Of a stretch of DNA of 64,000 nt, positions 41,561 to 50,808 are shown piece after piece. Below the pieces are notes generated by a model that saw only the letters and a list, made by a program, of their open reading frames with translations, did no database searches and was not told where the DNA came from. Each line of letters opens with the position of its first letter. Positions within the stretch are counted from its first letter, which is position 1. The stretch is from an uncultured Eubacterium sp. (GTDB lineage: Bacteria; Bacillota; Clostridia; Lachnospirales; Lachnospiraceae), in NCBI GenBank assembly GCA_910584245.1, contig CAJTZF010000008.1, positions 47,125 to 111,124 of the forward strand, read 5' to 3'. The position numbers and the translations under genes were made by a program.

Positions 41561-42852
41561 GGATCCACCCGGATTGCATTGGGATAGATTCGTTCTATTC
41601 TATCATCCTCAAAATGTTCATCAATCCATATCTGCCATTCTTTTTCTGCTGCCGCCCCTTTCTGCCGCTGGTCGTACCGCACAAGGGCCATGCAGGATAC
41701 TATAATGTTACAGCACATGAACAAAAGCAAGGCCCACGTAAAAATTTTCCCAAATAACACCGGAAGCTTTTCGATCATCCGGGAAAGAAATGGATAACAG
41801 CATTTGAACCACACTACTGCCGCGATGCCCCAGAAAAAACAGTAAAGAAGGTTAATCCTACCTCCCAGATTAAAAGGGATGTCACTGTAATCCCAAAAAA
41901 CCGTACCGAAGACCATTTCTGTAAATACACTGCAGAAATATTCATAGGCTCCGCCCAAAAATGTTCCCGCCAAAAATAAAAACCGATCTGAACGATTTCT
42001 ATATTTATAGAGCATAGCTGTCACTGAGGCGATGGCAAGTCCCCACACAATACTGAACGGCCCCCACACCACACTGCTTCTGCTCATCCACACTCCTGTT
42101 GTAATCCGGCAGAAGATAGTTTCTGTAATATCTCCCAGAAAGGCGCCAGCAAAGAACAGCAGCACTACCTTATAAAAACCACAACCTTCTGCAAAGGTTC
42201 CAAAAACTTCATTCAGTTGCAGCTGTTCTTTCACATGGTATGCACTGTGAATTCGCTTTTCCACCTGTCTGGAAATCCATTTTCCAGTCTGTGCGGCCAC
42301 ATGTGCAAACTGATTGTTTGCTGCCTCCCAGCGATCTAGATATCCGCTTTTTCCCGTAATCAGGACATAAGACGCCAACGCATCCACAAACAATGCGATA
42401 CACAGCGCCCACAGCATTATATTTTGGAGAAGCCCTGGTACAATGCCGAACAATTTAACAAGAAACAGATTTCCCCACTTTACGCAGAAAAACCCAAGTG
42501 TTCCCCAAACAAGGGACATAGGAACACAAATATATCCGTCCAGATTCCAGCGGATTTCAGAATAATCCCACCATCTTTCATGGTAATATTTCTCAATGAG
42601 ATGACCTGCGATCCACTCTAAAGTCACGGCATAAATCATACTTCCTAGAAACAACCATATCCCTGATACCTCATGGAGCCCCACGCTCATAAGAACGGCC
42701 GCGATACCATAGATAATACAGAGTGGCCCATTAATCACACCTCTATTAACAAATTTCTTTTGCTTCGCTGCTGCTGTGGCCGTTTCCAGAACCCATCCCA
42801 GAAAAGAATACACGAAAAACAGCCAGAGTAGTTCATATCCCGTATACTGCAT
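41557..42852 (-). CDS. tandem CmpB-type (putative ABC transporter permease type IV) membrane protein
   Basis: This 431-residue polytopic protein has two copies of the CmpB-like unit. FFVYSFLGWVLETATAAAKQ with FVNRGVINGPLCIIYG at the N-terminus is mirrored by FFAGAFLGDITETIFCRITTG and SSVVWGPFSIVWG near residue 235. The WWDYSEIRWNLDGYICVPMSLVWG-type motif is mirrored by FWDYSDIPFNLGGRINLLYCFFWG. Each half has about five helices. Despite the family name, transport has not been shown. The soluble C-terminus is short and charged. It stands alone, with the probable 6S RNA directly downstream. Confidence 0.88.
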   Translation of the reverse strand: MQYTGYELLWLFFVYSFLGWVLETATAAAKQKKFVNRGVINGPLCIIYGIAAVLMSVGLHEVSGIWLFLGSMIYAVTLEWIAGHLIEKYYHERWWDYSEIRWNLDGYICVPMSLVWGTLGFFCVKWGNLFLVKLFGIVPGLLQNIMLWALCIALFVDALASYVLITGKSGYLDRWEAANNQFAHVAAQTGKWISRQVEKRIHSAYHVKEQLQLNEVFGTFAEGCGFYKVVLLFFAGAFLGDITETIFCRITTGVWMSRSSVVWGPFSIVWGLAIASVTAMLYKYRNRSDRFLFLAGTFLGGAYEYFCSVFTEMVFGTVFWDYSDIPFNLGGRINLLYCFFWGIAAVVWFKCCYPFLSRMIEKLPVLFGKIFTWALLLFMCCNIIVSCMALVRYDQRQKGAAAEKEWQIWIDEHFEDDRIERIYPNAIRVDP

Positions 42853-43221
42853 ATTTTACCTCATTTCTTCTGACGGATTTTCAAAGCTTTTATTGCTTTC
42901 TTACAGAAAAAAATTATACACCTATATGTTCATAAATGAAATCCTTTTTTTGATAAAATATGTTGACTAAAGCAGATTGCAGTGCAATGTACTTATGTTA
43001 TTTCTGTGGAAAAGAATGTTTAAGATTGTGCTGTCCTGTTATTCGGTCACGTATTTGGGATGAGGGAAATCGATTTCTCGTATTGCTCTTTTGATATAGA
43101 GTCAGGGTGTCCGTTTCTTTTGTCTGAAAATATATGATATTTGATGTGGTAAAATAAAGTTGTAACGCATACAAAGAACAAGAAATGATAAAATGATTAA
43201 AGCAAAGAGTAGGTGAAATTA
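42853..43221. other. non-coding stretch before IS fragment
   Basis: About 370 AT-rich bases hold no convincing gene. The left part is the 5' region of the CmpB gene; the right part leads into a truncated IS3-type transposase. I could not identify terminal inverted repeats of an insertion sequence by eye. Confidence 0.4.
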
Positions 43222-43392
43222 ATGATAAACATAAAAGGCAGCACAAGAAACCGGTATAAACCAGAATTCAAAAAAGAGATTGTACGTTTGGTATTGGAAG
43301 AAGGGCGAACAATTGCAAGTGTGAACAGGGAATTTAATCTTAGAAAAGAGCTGGCATTGCATTCTTCATACAAAATCCACGCTTCTGTTTAG
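43222..43392 (+). pseudogene. truncated IS3-family transposase OrfA fragment
   Basis: This 56-codon fragment contains RYKPEFKKEIVRLVLEEGRT followed by IASVNREFNL, the N-terminal helix-turn-helix of IS3-family OrfA proteins. It loses similarity after NLRKEL and stops early. The normal OrfA is about 90-100 residues, followed by OrfB, which is absent. A TAGGTGA site precedes the ATG. It is a relic of an insertion sequence beside a tRNA gene. Confidence 0.75.
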
Positions 43393-43496
43393 AAGAAAAT
43401 CGCCAAGTTCGATTCCCAGTCAAATGGAATTGCTTCATTATCCGATATTTCGTCGTGCGGTATGCCCGGCAAAGCCGGTCATCCCACGGACTATCG

Positions 43497-43560
43497 TCCT
43501 ATAAAAAGAAAACAGTATAAACATTATTGAGCAAGCTCAAATGTCTATACTGTTCTCTTT
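43497..43560. terminator. bidirectional terminator downstream of tRNA-Arg
   Basis: ACAGTATA (43512-43519) pairs with TATACTGT (43546-43553), with an inner TTGAGC/GCTCAA hairpin (43527-43540). T-rich tracts flank both sides, so it terminates the minus-strand tRNA-Arg and possibly plus-strand transcription. Confidence 0.75.
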
Positions 43561-43585
43561 TTGCACTCCTCAATGTCTTCGCGAG

Positions 43586-43657
43586 TACTCCCAGCTGGAA
43601 TCGAACCAGCAATTCACCCTTAGGAGGGGTGTGTTATATCCATTTAACTATGGGAGC
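43586..43657 (-). tRNA. tRNA-Arg (anticodon CCT)
   Basis: The cloverleaf is acceptor GCTCCCA/TGGGAGT, D-arm GTTA/TAAC, anticodon stem CACCC/GGGTG with loop CTCCTAA (anticodon CCT), T-arm GCTGG/CCAGC with loop TTCGATT, and discriminator A. CCA is not encoded. As in the tRNA-Lys above, the terminal pair is G1-U72. Confidence 0.95.
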
Positions 43658-43706
43658 AAATCATGTGCCATCACAACTGTGCAGGCACATGAAAAATTAC
43701 TATTCT

Positions 43707-43735
43707 ATTCTAATCAAAAATGACAGGTAAGTCAA
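43707..43735 (-). promoter_or_regulatory. tRNA-Arg promoter
   Basis: On the minus strand TTGACT (43730-43735), a 17-base spacer and TAGAAT (43707-43712), about 50 bases before the tRNA. Confidence 0.65.
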
Positions 43736-43742
43736 CCCCAAA

Positions 43743-44921
43743 TTACAGATATCTTTTTAGTTCTGTAGCCTTGTCGGTTTTTTCCCACGGCAAGTCAAGA
43801 TCTGATCGACCGAAATGCCCATATGATGCTGTTCCTTTGTAAATCGGTTGGCGAAGGTTCAGCATTTGAATAATTCCTGCCGGACGAAGATCAAAGTTTT
43901 CTGTGATGATTTCGGTAATCTTATCTTCCGGAAGTTTACCGGTACCAAATGTGTCAACCCGGATGGATGTCGGCGATGCAACGCCAATAGCATAGGAAAG
44001 CTGTATTTCGACTTTATCACAAATTCCTGCTGCTACAAGATTTTTTGCGACATAGCGAGCGGCATATGAGGCGGAGCGGTCAACCTTTGTCGGGTCTTTT
44101 CCAGAGAAAGCCCCGCCGCCGTGGCGGGCCCATCCGCCGTATGTATCTACTATGATTTTTCTGCCGGTAAGTCCGCTGTCCCCGACAGGCCCTCCGATTA
44201 CAAAACGTCCCGTTGGGTTTATGTATATATTTGTTTCATCATCCAAAAGATCTGCTGGAAGGATGGGATCAATCACATATTTTTGAATATCTTCTTTGAT
44301 TTGCTCCCAGGAAACGTCCTCGCTGTGCTGGCTGGAAACGACGACGGCATCTAAACGGACTGGATTTCCTTCGTTATCATATTCTACTGTAACCTGCGAT
44401 TTCCCGTCGGGCCGGAGATAAGGCAGTGTGCCGTCCTTCCGGACTTTTGTGAGCTGCCGGGTGAGGCGGTGTGCCAGATAGATTGGGTATGGCATGAAAT
44501 CGCTAGTTTCATTTGTGGCATAGCCAAACATTAGGCCCTGGTCTCCGGCGCCAATAGCCTCGATTTCAGTATCTGTAAGTTTTGCCTCAAGAGCTTTATC
44601 CACACCGAGGGCGATATCAGCAGATTGTTTGTCGATAGCGACCATGACACCGCAGGTTGAACAGTCGAACCCTTTTGCAGAGTCATCATAACCAATTTCT
44701 TTTATTGTATCACGGATAATGGTTTGAAAATCCACTTTGGCGGAAGTGGTAATCTCTCCCATTACAAGTACAAGACCTGTAGTAATAGCTGTCTCACAAG
44801 CTACACGGCTCATCGGATCCTGTTCAAGTAAAGCATCTAATATAGAATCCGAGATCTGGTCACATATTTTATCTGGATGTCCTTCTGTAACGGATTCTGA
44901 AGTAAAAAGTATTTTGCTCAT
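43743..44921 (-). CDS. metK: S-adenosylmethionine synthetase
   Basis: This 392-residue enzyme makes SAM from methionine and ATP. Signature segments are FTSESVTEGHPDKICDQISD at the N-terminus, GAGDQGLMFGYA, GPVGDSGLTGRKIIVDTYGG and the P-loop-like GGGAFSGKDPTKVDRSA. GAGGAGG lies just before the ATG (44919-44921). The leader is short (about 75 bases from a TTGACA promoter), and no SAM riboswitch is visible. Confidence 0.98.
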   Translation of the reverse strand: MSKILFTSESVTEGHPDKICDQISDSILDALLEQDPMSRVACETAITTGLVLVMGEITTSAKVDFQTIIRDTIKEIGYDDSAKGFDCSTCGVMVAIDKQSADIALGVDKALEAKLTDTEIEAIGAGDQGLMFGYATNETSDFMPYPIYLAHRLTRQLTKVRKDGTLPYLRPDGKSQVTVEYDNEGNPVRLDAVVVSSQHSEDVSWEQIKEDIQKYVIDPILPADLLDDETNIYINPTGRFVIGGPVGDSGLTGRKIIVDTYGGWARHGGGAFSGKDPTKVDRSASYAARYVAKNLVAAGICDKVEIQLSYAIGVASPTSIRVDTFGTGKLPEDKITEIITENFDLRPAGIIQMLNLRQPIYKGTASYGHFGRSDLDLPWEKTDKATELKRYL

Positions 44922-45001
44922 TGTATTCCTCCTCAGACGAAATTCTAATTATTATAAGTATCTTAATCAGTTAAATACGTGCCGAGCATATTTCAATAAT
45001 A

Positions 45002-45031
45002 AGAATACAACAGACCTCTTATTTTTGTCAA
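45002..45031 (-). promoter_or_regulatory. metK promoter
   Basis: On the minus strand TTGACA (45026-45031), an 18-base spacer and TATTCT (45002-45007). The -35 overlaps the last codons of the upstream GH43 gene. Confidence 0.55.
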
Positions 45032-46551
45032 GGATTTTTCAGATTTCCAAGCATGTATGAGAAATCTGAGAAAATGCATGTTCCTCCGGTTTCCGCTGTA
45101 CTGTACAAGAACAAACCTGCGCGGCATCCTACAAAGTGATCAAGCTTAAAGTAAAGTTTATGAGGTTTGGTGAGAGGAACCCACTCTTCATCGGTTTTAT
45201 AAAAGAAAGTTACCTCATCTTTCATATCTGTAAAATCCGCGCACATTTTCAAGGAAACAGTGGAAGAAGAGATTGGGAGCTGTGCCGTCTCTTTTCCGGG
45301 AAGGGTATCGCCGTCCCCCATGTTTTGGGATATTTCCCCTGGATTCCGCTCCATCTGGATTAACCGGTATGTTCCTGAATCTTTTGTGAGGGCTAGAAAA
45401 GCATAGCAACCTTGTAGTGCGGCCAGTCCCGCAAAATCGCCGTCCTTCATTTGAGAGCCGTCAAGAGTAACCATCACTTCTGTACAAGGATACATCAGAC
45501 GCTGCGTTAATGTATTCACAGCTTGTGTAAAATTTGTGGATAACTTGTTTGTGGTAATAGTATAACTTGTTTGGTCTATTGCATAAAGGGAAGGATCCGG
45601 CAGATGATTCCACTGCCACTGTAGTTTTAGCCGTCCGTTGTTATCCACAAAGTCACTTGTGAATAGCGGTTCATAGAAATAATTTTCTTTGTTCTTTTTC
45701 GTGCGTGTGTCTGGAAGTTTCCCCGGAGTGCCGAAAACAGGAAAACCATTTTCAAAATGAACGGGAATAAGTACCGGAATTCGGCCAACAGCGCCACTGT
45801 CCTGAAAAAGTATAGCAAACCATTCTCCTTCAGGCGTATTTACGATACCGCCCTGTGCGATTCCCTGATTGTGGTATCCCATATCCTCATCCAGTACATC
45901 ATGTCCAATAAATTCTCCGGTCAGGGAGTCGGATACGAAACAGGCTTCGGTGCGACGGGCACGGTTTTCCCTGCCCCAGTGGATGAAAAAGATATAATAT
46001 TTTCCATCAATCTTATATATATGTGAACCTTCATAGCCCAGGCGTACATTTCCAGTATCCTTTACAAGAAGCCGATGTAAACCACCCTTTAGAGGACGGC
46101 TCAAATCCGACGTGAGTTCAGTAATATAAATATCTGTATTTCCATATACAATATATGTTTTTCCCTCGTCAAATAAAAGCGAGGCGTCGTGGTAAAATCC
46201 TTTGATTTCCTGGCGGTCCCATGTACCTTCAATGTCTTTCGTAAAAAACAGGTAGGTTTTGTGGGTATCATTTGCTACAAAACAGACATAGAAGGTTCCA
46301 TCGTGATAACGCAGCGAGGGAGCCCACATGCCTTTTCCATATATATTCTGTCCGTCTTCAAGACGGGCACTGGACGTATTTTCAAGCACTTCGTAAAGAT
46401 AATTTACGAGTTCCCAGTTTACGAGGTCGTAGGAGCGAAGAATGGCTCCGCCGGGGAAGAAGTGCATTGTAGTGCTGAGCATATAATAAGTATCGCCGAC
46501 CCGTATAATATCCGGGTCCGGGTAATCACAGTTTAAAATGGTGTGCCTCAT
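45028..46551 (-). CDS. glycoside hydrolase family 43 (probable beta-xylosidase/arabinofuranosidase), intracellular
   Basis: This enzyme of about 507 residues has no signal peptide. The GH43 propeller starts with LNCDYPDPDIIRVGDTYYM, where the catalytic base Asp lies in PDPD. It continues with GMWAPSLRYHDGTFYVCF, a central YHDASLLFDEGKTYIVYG and GYEGSHIYKIDGKYYIFF, where the acid Glu lies in EGSH. The C-terminal beta-sandwich (about residues 300-507) is of the type found in GH43 xylosidases. GGGAGG sits directly against an ATG at 46563, so the usable start is probably the ATG at 46551 (MRHTILNCDYPDP). It likely processes oligosaccharides released by the secreted enzymes at 29-36 kb. Confidence 0.9.
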   Translation of the reverse strand: MRHTILNCDYPDPDIIRVGDTYYMLSTTMHFFPGGAILRSYDLVNWELVNYLYEVLENTSSARLEDGQNIYGKGMWAPSLRYHDGTFYVCFVANDTHKTYLFFTKDIEGTWDRQEIKGFYHDASLLFDEGKTYIVYGNTDIYITELTSDLSRPLKGGLHRLLVKDTGNVRLGYEGSHIYKIDGKYYIFFIHWGRENRARRTEACFVSDSLTGEFIGHDVLDEDMGYHNQGIAQGGIVNTPEGEWFAILFQDSGAVGRIPVLIPVHFENGFPVFGTPGKLPDTRTKKNKENYFYEPLFTSDFVDNNGRLKLQWQWNHLPDPSLYAIDQTSYTITTNKLSTNFTQAVNTLTQRLMYPCTEVMVTLDGSQMKDGDFAGLAALQGCYAFLALTKDSGTYRLIQMERNPGEISQNMGDGDTLPGKETAQLPISSSTVSLKMCADFTDMKDEVTFFYKTDEEWVPLTKPHKLYFKLDHFVGCRAGLFLYSTAETGGTCIFSDFSYMLGNLKNP

Positions 46552-46576
46552 TGTAATATCCATCCTCCCTTTTAAA

Positions 46577-47599
46577 TCAAAGCATGTCCGCTATCTGGTA
46601 AATGAGTTTTTCCGTCTTTTCCCACCCGAGACAAGGATCTGTAATAGATTTGCCGTAAATGTGTTCACCGATTTCCTGACATCCGTCCTCAATGTAGCTT
46701 TCGATCATGAGCCCCTTCACCATTTTTTTTATGTCATTGGAGAAATTGCGGCTTTCTAACACTTCTTTGGAAATACGGATCTGTTCTTGAAATTTTTTCC
46801 CGGAATTGTTGTGGTTCGTGTCAATAATTACGGCCATATTATCCAAATTGCGCTCACTGTAAATTTCGTGGAGCAGCAGAAGATCTTCGTAATGGTAGTT
46901 TGAGAGGCTTTTTCCGTGTTTGTTGACGCTTCCCCGCAAGATTGCGTGGGCGTATGGGTTGCCTTCCGTTTCTACTTCCTGCTGCCGGTAAATAAAATGA
47001 TGGCTGCACTGGGCAGCTTCGATCGAGTTTAGCATGACGGTCAGGTAGCCGCTTGTTGGGTTTTTCATACCACAGGGAACTTTAATTCCGCTTGCAGTCA
47101 AACGGTGCTGCTGATTCTCCACAGATCTTGCACCGATTGCCACATAGGAAAGGACGTCGGACAGGTAGGCATAGTTTTCGGGATACAGCATCTCGTCTGC
47201 ACAAATCATGCCTGTCTGCTCGACAACTTTTACATGGGTTCTCCGAATTGTGTGGAGCCCTTCAAGCATATTTTCTTCTTTTTCTGGGTTTGGCTGGCTC
47301 GCCATCCCCTTGTATCCTTTTCCCGTCGTACGCGGTTTGTTTGTATATACTCTCGGGACAATAAATATTTTTTCCTTAACCTTGTCCTGAATAGCGGCAA
47401 GACGATTCGTATAATCGATCAGCGCGTCTTCGTTGTCAGCAGAGCACGGGCCAATGATTAAAATAAACAGGTCATTGTCTCCAGCTAAAATATCTTTCAA
47501 AATTTGGTCTTTTATTTGTTTTGCTTTTTTTACTCTGTCCGAAATAGGAAATTCTTTTTTTACTTCATCCGGTGTTGGTAAATTTCGTAATATTTTCAT
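46577..47599 (-). CDS. 3-deoxy-7-phosphoheptulonate synthase (DAHP synthase, type I)
   Basis: This 340-residue enzyme condenses phosphoenolpyruvate and erythrose-4-phosphate, the first step of aromatic amino-acid synthesis. Motifs include IIGPCSADNEDA, PRVYTNKPRTTGKGYKG, IGARSVENQQHR, GMKNPTSG, ILRGSV and IIDTNHNNSGK, matching AroFGH enzymes. The start is the ATG at 47597-47599 (MKILRNLPTPDEV) with GAAGGAG upstream. An earlier in-frame start would add 12 residues. No other aro gene is adjacent. No leader peptide or T-box was recognised. Confidence 0.96.
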   Translation of the reverse strand: MKILRNLPTPDEVKKEFPISDRVKKAKQIKDQILKDILAGDNDLFILIIGPCSADNEDALIDYTNRLAAIQDKVKEKIFIVPRVYTNKPRTTGKGYKGMASQPNPEKEENMLEGLHTIRRTHVKVVEQTGMICADEMLYPENYAYLSDVLSYVAIGARSVENQQHRLTASGIKVPCGMKNPTSGYLTVMLNSIEAAQCSHHFIYRQQEVETEGNPYAHAILRGSVNKHGKSLSNYHYEDLLLLHEIYSERNLDNMAVIIDTNHNNSGKKFQEQIRISKEVLESRNFSNDIKKMVKGLMIESYIEDGCQEIGEHIYGKSITDPCLGWEKTEKLIYQIADML

Positions 47600-47863
47600 T
47601 GTCTTCACTCCTTCATATTTCTTTAAATTTAACACTCATAGATAAAGGTGTCAAGTAAAAAAAAGGGAAAAATGCCTTTGTGGCGCCATAAAAATGGTAT
47701 ATTTAGAGCTATTGTGCAAATTATAAATAAAAAATGAAAAGAATTGTTGCAAATTCTATAGGAAATGCGGTAAAATATATCACAACCATAATTGATAATA
47801 AATGTTTAAAAAGGATGGAAATAATTCCCATTTCTTATAAAGACAGCCAAGGAGGGATACATG

Positions 47864-48559
47864 ATGAATAGAATACTGATTGTAGATGATGATTTGCTAA
47901 CCGCAGAACTTGAAAAGGACTATTTGGAACTCAGCGGATTTGAAGTGGTGATTGAGTCGAATGGAAAGGATGGGTTGGAACAGGCGCTCAATGGGGACTT
48001 TAACTTGATTATTCTCGATATAGTACTTCCTGGCATAGACGGATTTGAGATTTGCAAGCGGGTTCGCGCAGCGTCTGAAATACCAATACTGATCGTATCA
48101 GCCAGAAATGAAGATATTGATAAAATCCGGGGACTTGGAACAGGCGCAGATGATTATGTCACGAAGCCGTTTAGCCCTGGGGAGCTTCTTGCCAGGGTAA
48201 AGGCGCACTTAGACCGATATAACCGGTTGATTGGAGGCGGTATGGAGACGCAGAATGAAGTGATTACGACGGGAGGGTTAAAAATAGACCGCACGGCCCG
48301 GCGTGTTCATGTAAATGGAGTTGAGAAGTCTCTGACAACGAAAGAGTTTGATCTTTTGTATTTTCTTGCCAAAAATCCGAACCGGGTATTTTCCAAGGAG
48401 GAGCTTCTGCAGGAGGTGTGGGAAATGGATCCGGTTGGGGCAGACATTGCCACGGTGACGGTTCATATCAAAAAGATAAGGGAAAAAATAGAAGAAAATT
48501 CGCAAAGTCCCAGATATATTGAAACGGTTTGGTCGGTGGGTTATCGGTTTATCATTTAA
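47864..48559 (+). CDS. OmpR/PhoB-family response regulator (orphan)
   Basis: This 231-residue protein has an N-terminal receiver domain with acidic pocket DDD at residues 8-10, phospho-acceptor Asp in LIILDIVLPGIDGFE, and the conserved TKPFSPGELLARV. A C-terminal winged helix follows (LTTKEFDLLYFLAKNPNRVFSKEELL and VTVHIKKIREKIE). GGAGGG lies before ATG 47861/47864. No histidine kinase gene is next to it, unlike most members. A possible promoter TTGCAA-N18-TAAAAT lies at about 47748-47777. The target genes are unknown. Confidence 0.93.
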   Translation: MNRILIVDDDLLTAELEKDYLELSGFEVVIESNGKDGLEQALNGDFNLIILDIVLPGIDGFEICKRVRAASEIPILIVSARNEDIDKIRGLGTGADDYVTKPFSPGELLARVKAHLDRYNRLIGGGMETQNEVITTGGLKIDRTARRVHVNGVEKSLTTKEFDLLYFLAKNPNRVFSKEELLQEVWEMDPVGADIATVTVHIKKIREKIEENSQSPRYIETVWSVGYRFII

Positions 48560-48677
48560 GAACCCATTTGTGGAAGGATTTCATTTCATTTGGTTTTGCT
48601 TCAACATCCGTAATATTGTAGCTGCCTTTTGCTCATACTATTGTAAAGCAAGTGTATGGTGAAAGGAGAAACACAAG

Positions 48678-49685
48678 ATGAATCGTAAATGGAAGAATAT
48701 ACTAATCATACTTGGAACTGCGGGAGTAGTATATATTAGCTTTTATTATTTGCTGCCCTTAGTAGTTCCTTTTGTGTTCGCGTTTGTTTTTGCAAAAATA
48801 ACCCAGCCGGTAGTTCAGAAGCTACATAAATGCTGCCATATCAATGAAAAGATAGGCAGTCTTCTGATTATTATTTTATTTTTGGGCGCGATCGGAAGCT
48901 TTTTTTTCTATATAGGATACATTTGCATCGGCCAGCTCGCCGATTTATTGAAAAATGCACCATCCCATATGGGCGCATGTATAAGGCTGTGCGAACGGAC
49001 TTGCGGTAGGGTTGATAATTTGCTGGGACTCCGTGCAGGGGACACATACGTGTGGGTGGAGAATAGCCTGTCGGATATGGATGTACAAATATCGCAGGTG
49101 TATCTTCCGAAACTTACCGGCTGTATTCCGAAAATGCTTGTGACGCTCGGACAGTGGGGAGCCGGTTTTATCGTATTCATTATGGCGACGTTGCTCATTT
49201 CATTTGACCGGGAAAGCAGCTTGCGGTACCGCGGGCTGATGCCGTTTATCAGGCGTCTGAAAACTACGGGGCTGGCATATTTAAAAGCACAGGGCATTAT
49301 TATTTTTATTGTGGCAGCAGTATGCGTGGCGGGTTTGCTGCTTATCAAAAGTCCGTATGCGATTCTGATCGGTATCACGATCGGAATTGTAGATGCATTT
49401 CCTATATTTGGAAGTGGAAGTATTTTAATTCCCTGGGCAATTATTGAGCTTATCCAAAAGGATATGTTTCATGGGGCGGTACTTATTACGCTTTATGTGG
49501 TGACACTTCTGCTCCGGGAGATTTTAGAACCCCGTCTGATGGGGAAGGAGATGGGGTTAAAACCCCTATATATTCTAATGTCCGTCTATGTCGGGATTAA
49601 GTTGTTTGGACTGGGTGGGATCCTGCTCGGACCGATTGGACTGACAATTTTGAAAACGGTGGCAGAAACGAAAATAAAGGTATGA
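48678..49685 (+). CDS. ytvI: AI-2E family permease, YtvI-like sporulation membrane protein
   Basis: This 335-residue polytopic protein of the AI-2E permease family is shorter than the copy at 22223. Helices occur near residues 10-45, 60-85, 155-175, 200-230, 235-260 and 280-330, and the family ending MGLKPLYILMSVYVGIKLFGLGG-like is visible. Proteins of this size, with GIVDAFPIFGSG and LLREILEPRLMGKEMGL, correspond to the sporulation protein YtvI. The adjacent CotS-like gene supports a sporulation link. GAAAGGAG precedes the ATG. Confidence 0.8.
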   Translation: MNRKWKNILIILGTAGVVYISFYYLLPLVVPFVFAFVFAKITQPVVQKLHKCCHINEKIGSLLIIILFLGAIGSFFFYIGYICIGQLADLLKNAPSHMGACIRLCERTCGRVDNLLGLRAGDTYVWVENSLSDMDVQISQVYLPKLTGCIPKMLVTLGQWGAGFIVFIMATLLISFDRESSLRYRGLMPFIRRLKTTGLAYLKAQGIIIFIVAAVCVAGLLLIKSPYAILIGITIGIVDAFPIFGSGSILIPWAIIELIQKDMFHGAVLITLYVVTLLLREILEPRLMGKEMGLKPLYILMSVYVGIKLFGLGGILLGPIGLTILKTVAETKIKV

Positions 49686-49768
49686 CGGCATCTTTTTTAA
49701 TTATACATTGACAGGCATAGTTTTTCCCCTGGCTTCATAGAATGTAAATGCATGAAGGAGGGGTGTAA

Positions 49769-50740
49769 GTGGAGGATAAGCAGGAAACAGCAGTTGCCAG
49801 ATATGACTTGACGGTGCATAAACGGTATCGTTCCCGGGGAGGCTGGGTGCTGGAAACAAACAGGGGTCCTAAATTGCTGAGAGAATATGAAACAATCCGC
49901 AGCCATTTTCATTTGGAGAATAGCATCAAGGAGCACTTAATCGGAAGCGGTTTTTGTATGGTAGATGACGTCGTGCCAAATATAGACGGTAAGTTGGTTA
50001 CAGAACTGGAAACTGGGGAGAAATATGTGATTTATAACTGGTTTATAGGAGACGAGTGTGACCTCAGATCGGAGAGCTGTCTACTGGCAGCAGGAGAAAA
50101 TCTCGGAAAGCTTCACCGGGCAGCCCGCGGTTTTGAACCGTCCGGTGCGGAATCAGGGGAACCGGGTGTGCTTCTGGAACAATTTCACAGGCATAATAAG
50201 GAATTGAAGCGCGTGAATGCCTATATGAAAAATAAAAAGCGAAAGACAGAATTTGAAATATATGCGATCAATTGTTTTCACGGTTATTATGAAAAGGCAT
50301 GCCAGGCGGCAGAGCGATTGGAACAGTGTAGTTATTATCTGGCGTCGGGAGAGCATATCCGCAGTATATGTCATGGGGATTACAACTATCATAACTTAAT
50401 TATGGCCAGCCGGGGAACGGCGACAATCGGATTTGAAAAGGCGGGTTATGGGATCCAGTTGTTGGATCTGACATATTTTTTAAGAAAGACTTTGGAGAAG
50501 AATGGATGGAACAGGCATGCCGGGGATGCCGTAATGAGCGGGTATGATAAAGCGAACACCCTTACCGGAGATCAGATTGATTTTATTTACATTATACTGG
50601 CATATCCAGAAAAATATTGGAAGCTGATGAACCATTATATGAATAAGAAGAAATCCTGGCTTTCTGCAAAGAATCTTGAGAAATTAAAAGATGTAAAAAG
50701 TTTGGAAAAAAAGCGCGAGGAATTTTTGAATGGGCATTAG
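49769..50740 (+). CDS. CotS-family spore coat protein (kinase-like fold)
   Basis: This 323-residue protein starts at a GTG (49769) with GAAGGAGGGG 5 bases upstream. It has the aminoglycoside-phosphotransferase/choline-kinase fold of CotS/CotI spore coat proteins. The catalytic-loop-like motif is SICHGDYNYHNLI near residues 206-218. The usual metal-binding DFD is replaced by GFEKAGYG, so kinase activity is doubtful. N-terminal RYDLTVHKRYRSRGGWVLETN resembles the CotS lead-in. With ytvI upstream, it indicates an endospore former. Confidence 0.85.
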   Translation: MEDKQETAVARYDLTVHKRYRSRGGWVLETNRGPKLLREYETIRSHFHLENSIKEHLIGSGFCMVDDVVPNIDGKLVTELETGEKYVIYNWFIGDECDLRSESCLLAAGENLGKLHRAARGFEPSGAESGEPGVLLEQFHRHNKELKRVNAYMKNKKRKTEFEIYAINCFHGYYEKACQAAERLEQCSYYLASGEHIRSICHGDYNYHNLIMASRGTATIGFEKAGYGIQLLDLTYFLRKTLEKNGWNRHAGDAVMSGYDKANTLTGDQIDFIYIILAYPEKYWKLMNHYMNKKKSWLSAKNLEKLKDVKSLEKKREEFLNGH

Positions 50741-50808
50741 AAATATGTGGAAGTTTTGGCGGATTCGTGCTATACTACTAATAAACGCATATTAAAGTAG
50801 GTGAACGC

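Noticed and set aside
41418..41705. 95- and 70-codon plus-strand ORFs at 41418-41757
   Set aside because: They fall on the structured RNA region and opposite the CmpB gene, with no ribosome site or recognisable protein.
42998..43246. 82-codon minus-strand ORF
   Set aside because: It has low-complexity composition, overlaps the IS3 fragment on the other strand and has no ribosome site.
43405..43430. tRNA-like T-arm GTTCGATTCCCAG downstream of the IS fragment
   Set aside because: Only a 10-base match to the tRNA-Arg T-loop is seen; there are no acceptor or anticodon arms, so it is probably chance.
44922..45027. SAM riboswitch before metK
   Set aside because: The leader is too short, and the conserved SAM-I helices are not visible.
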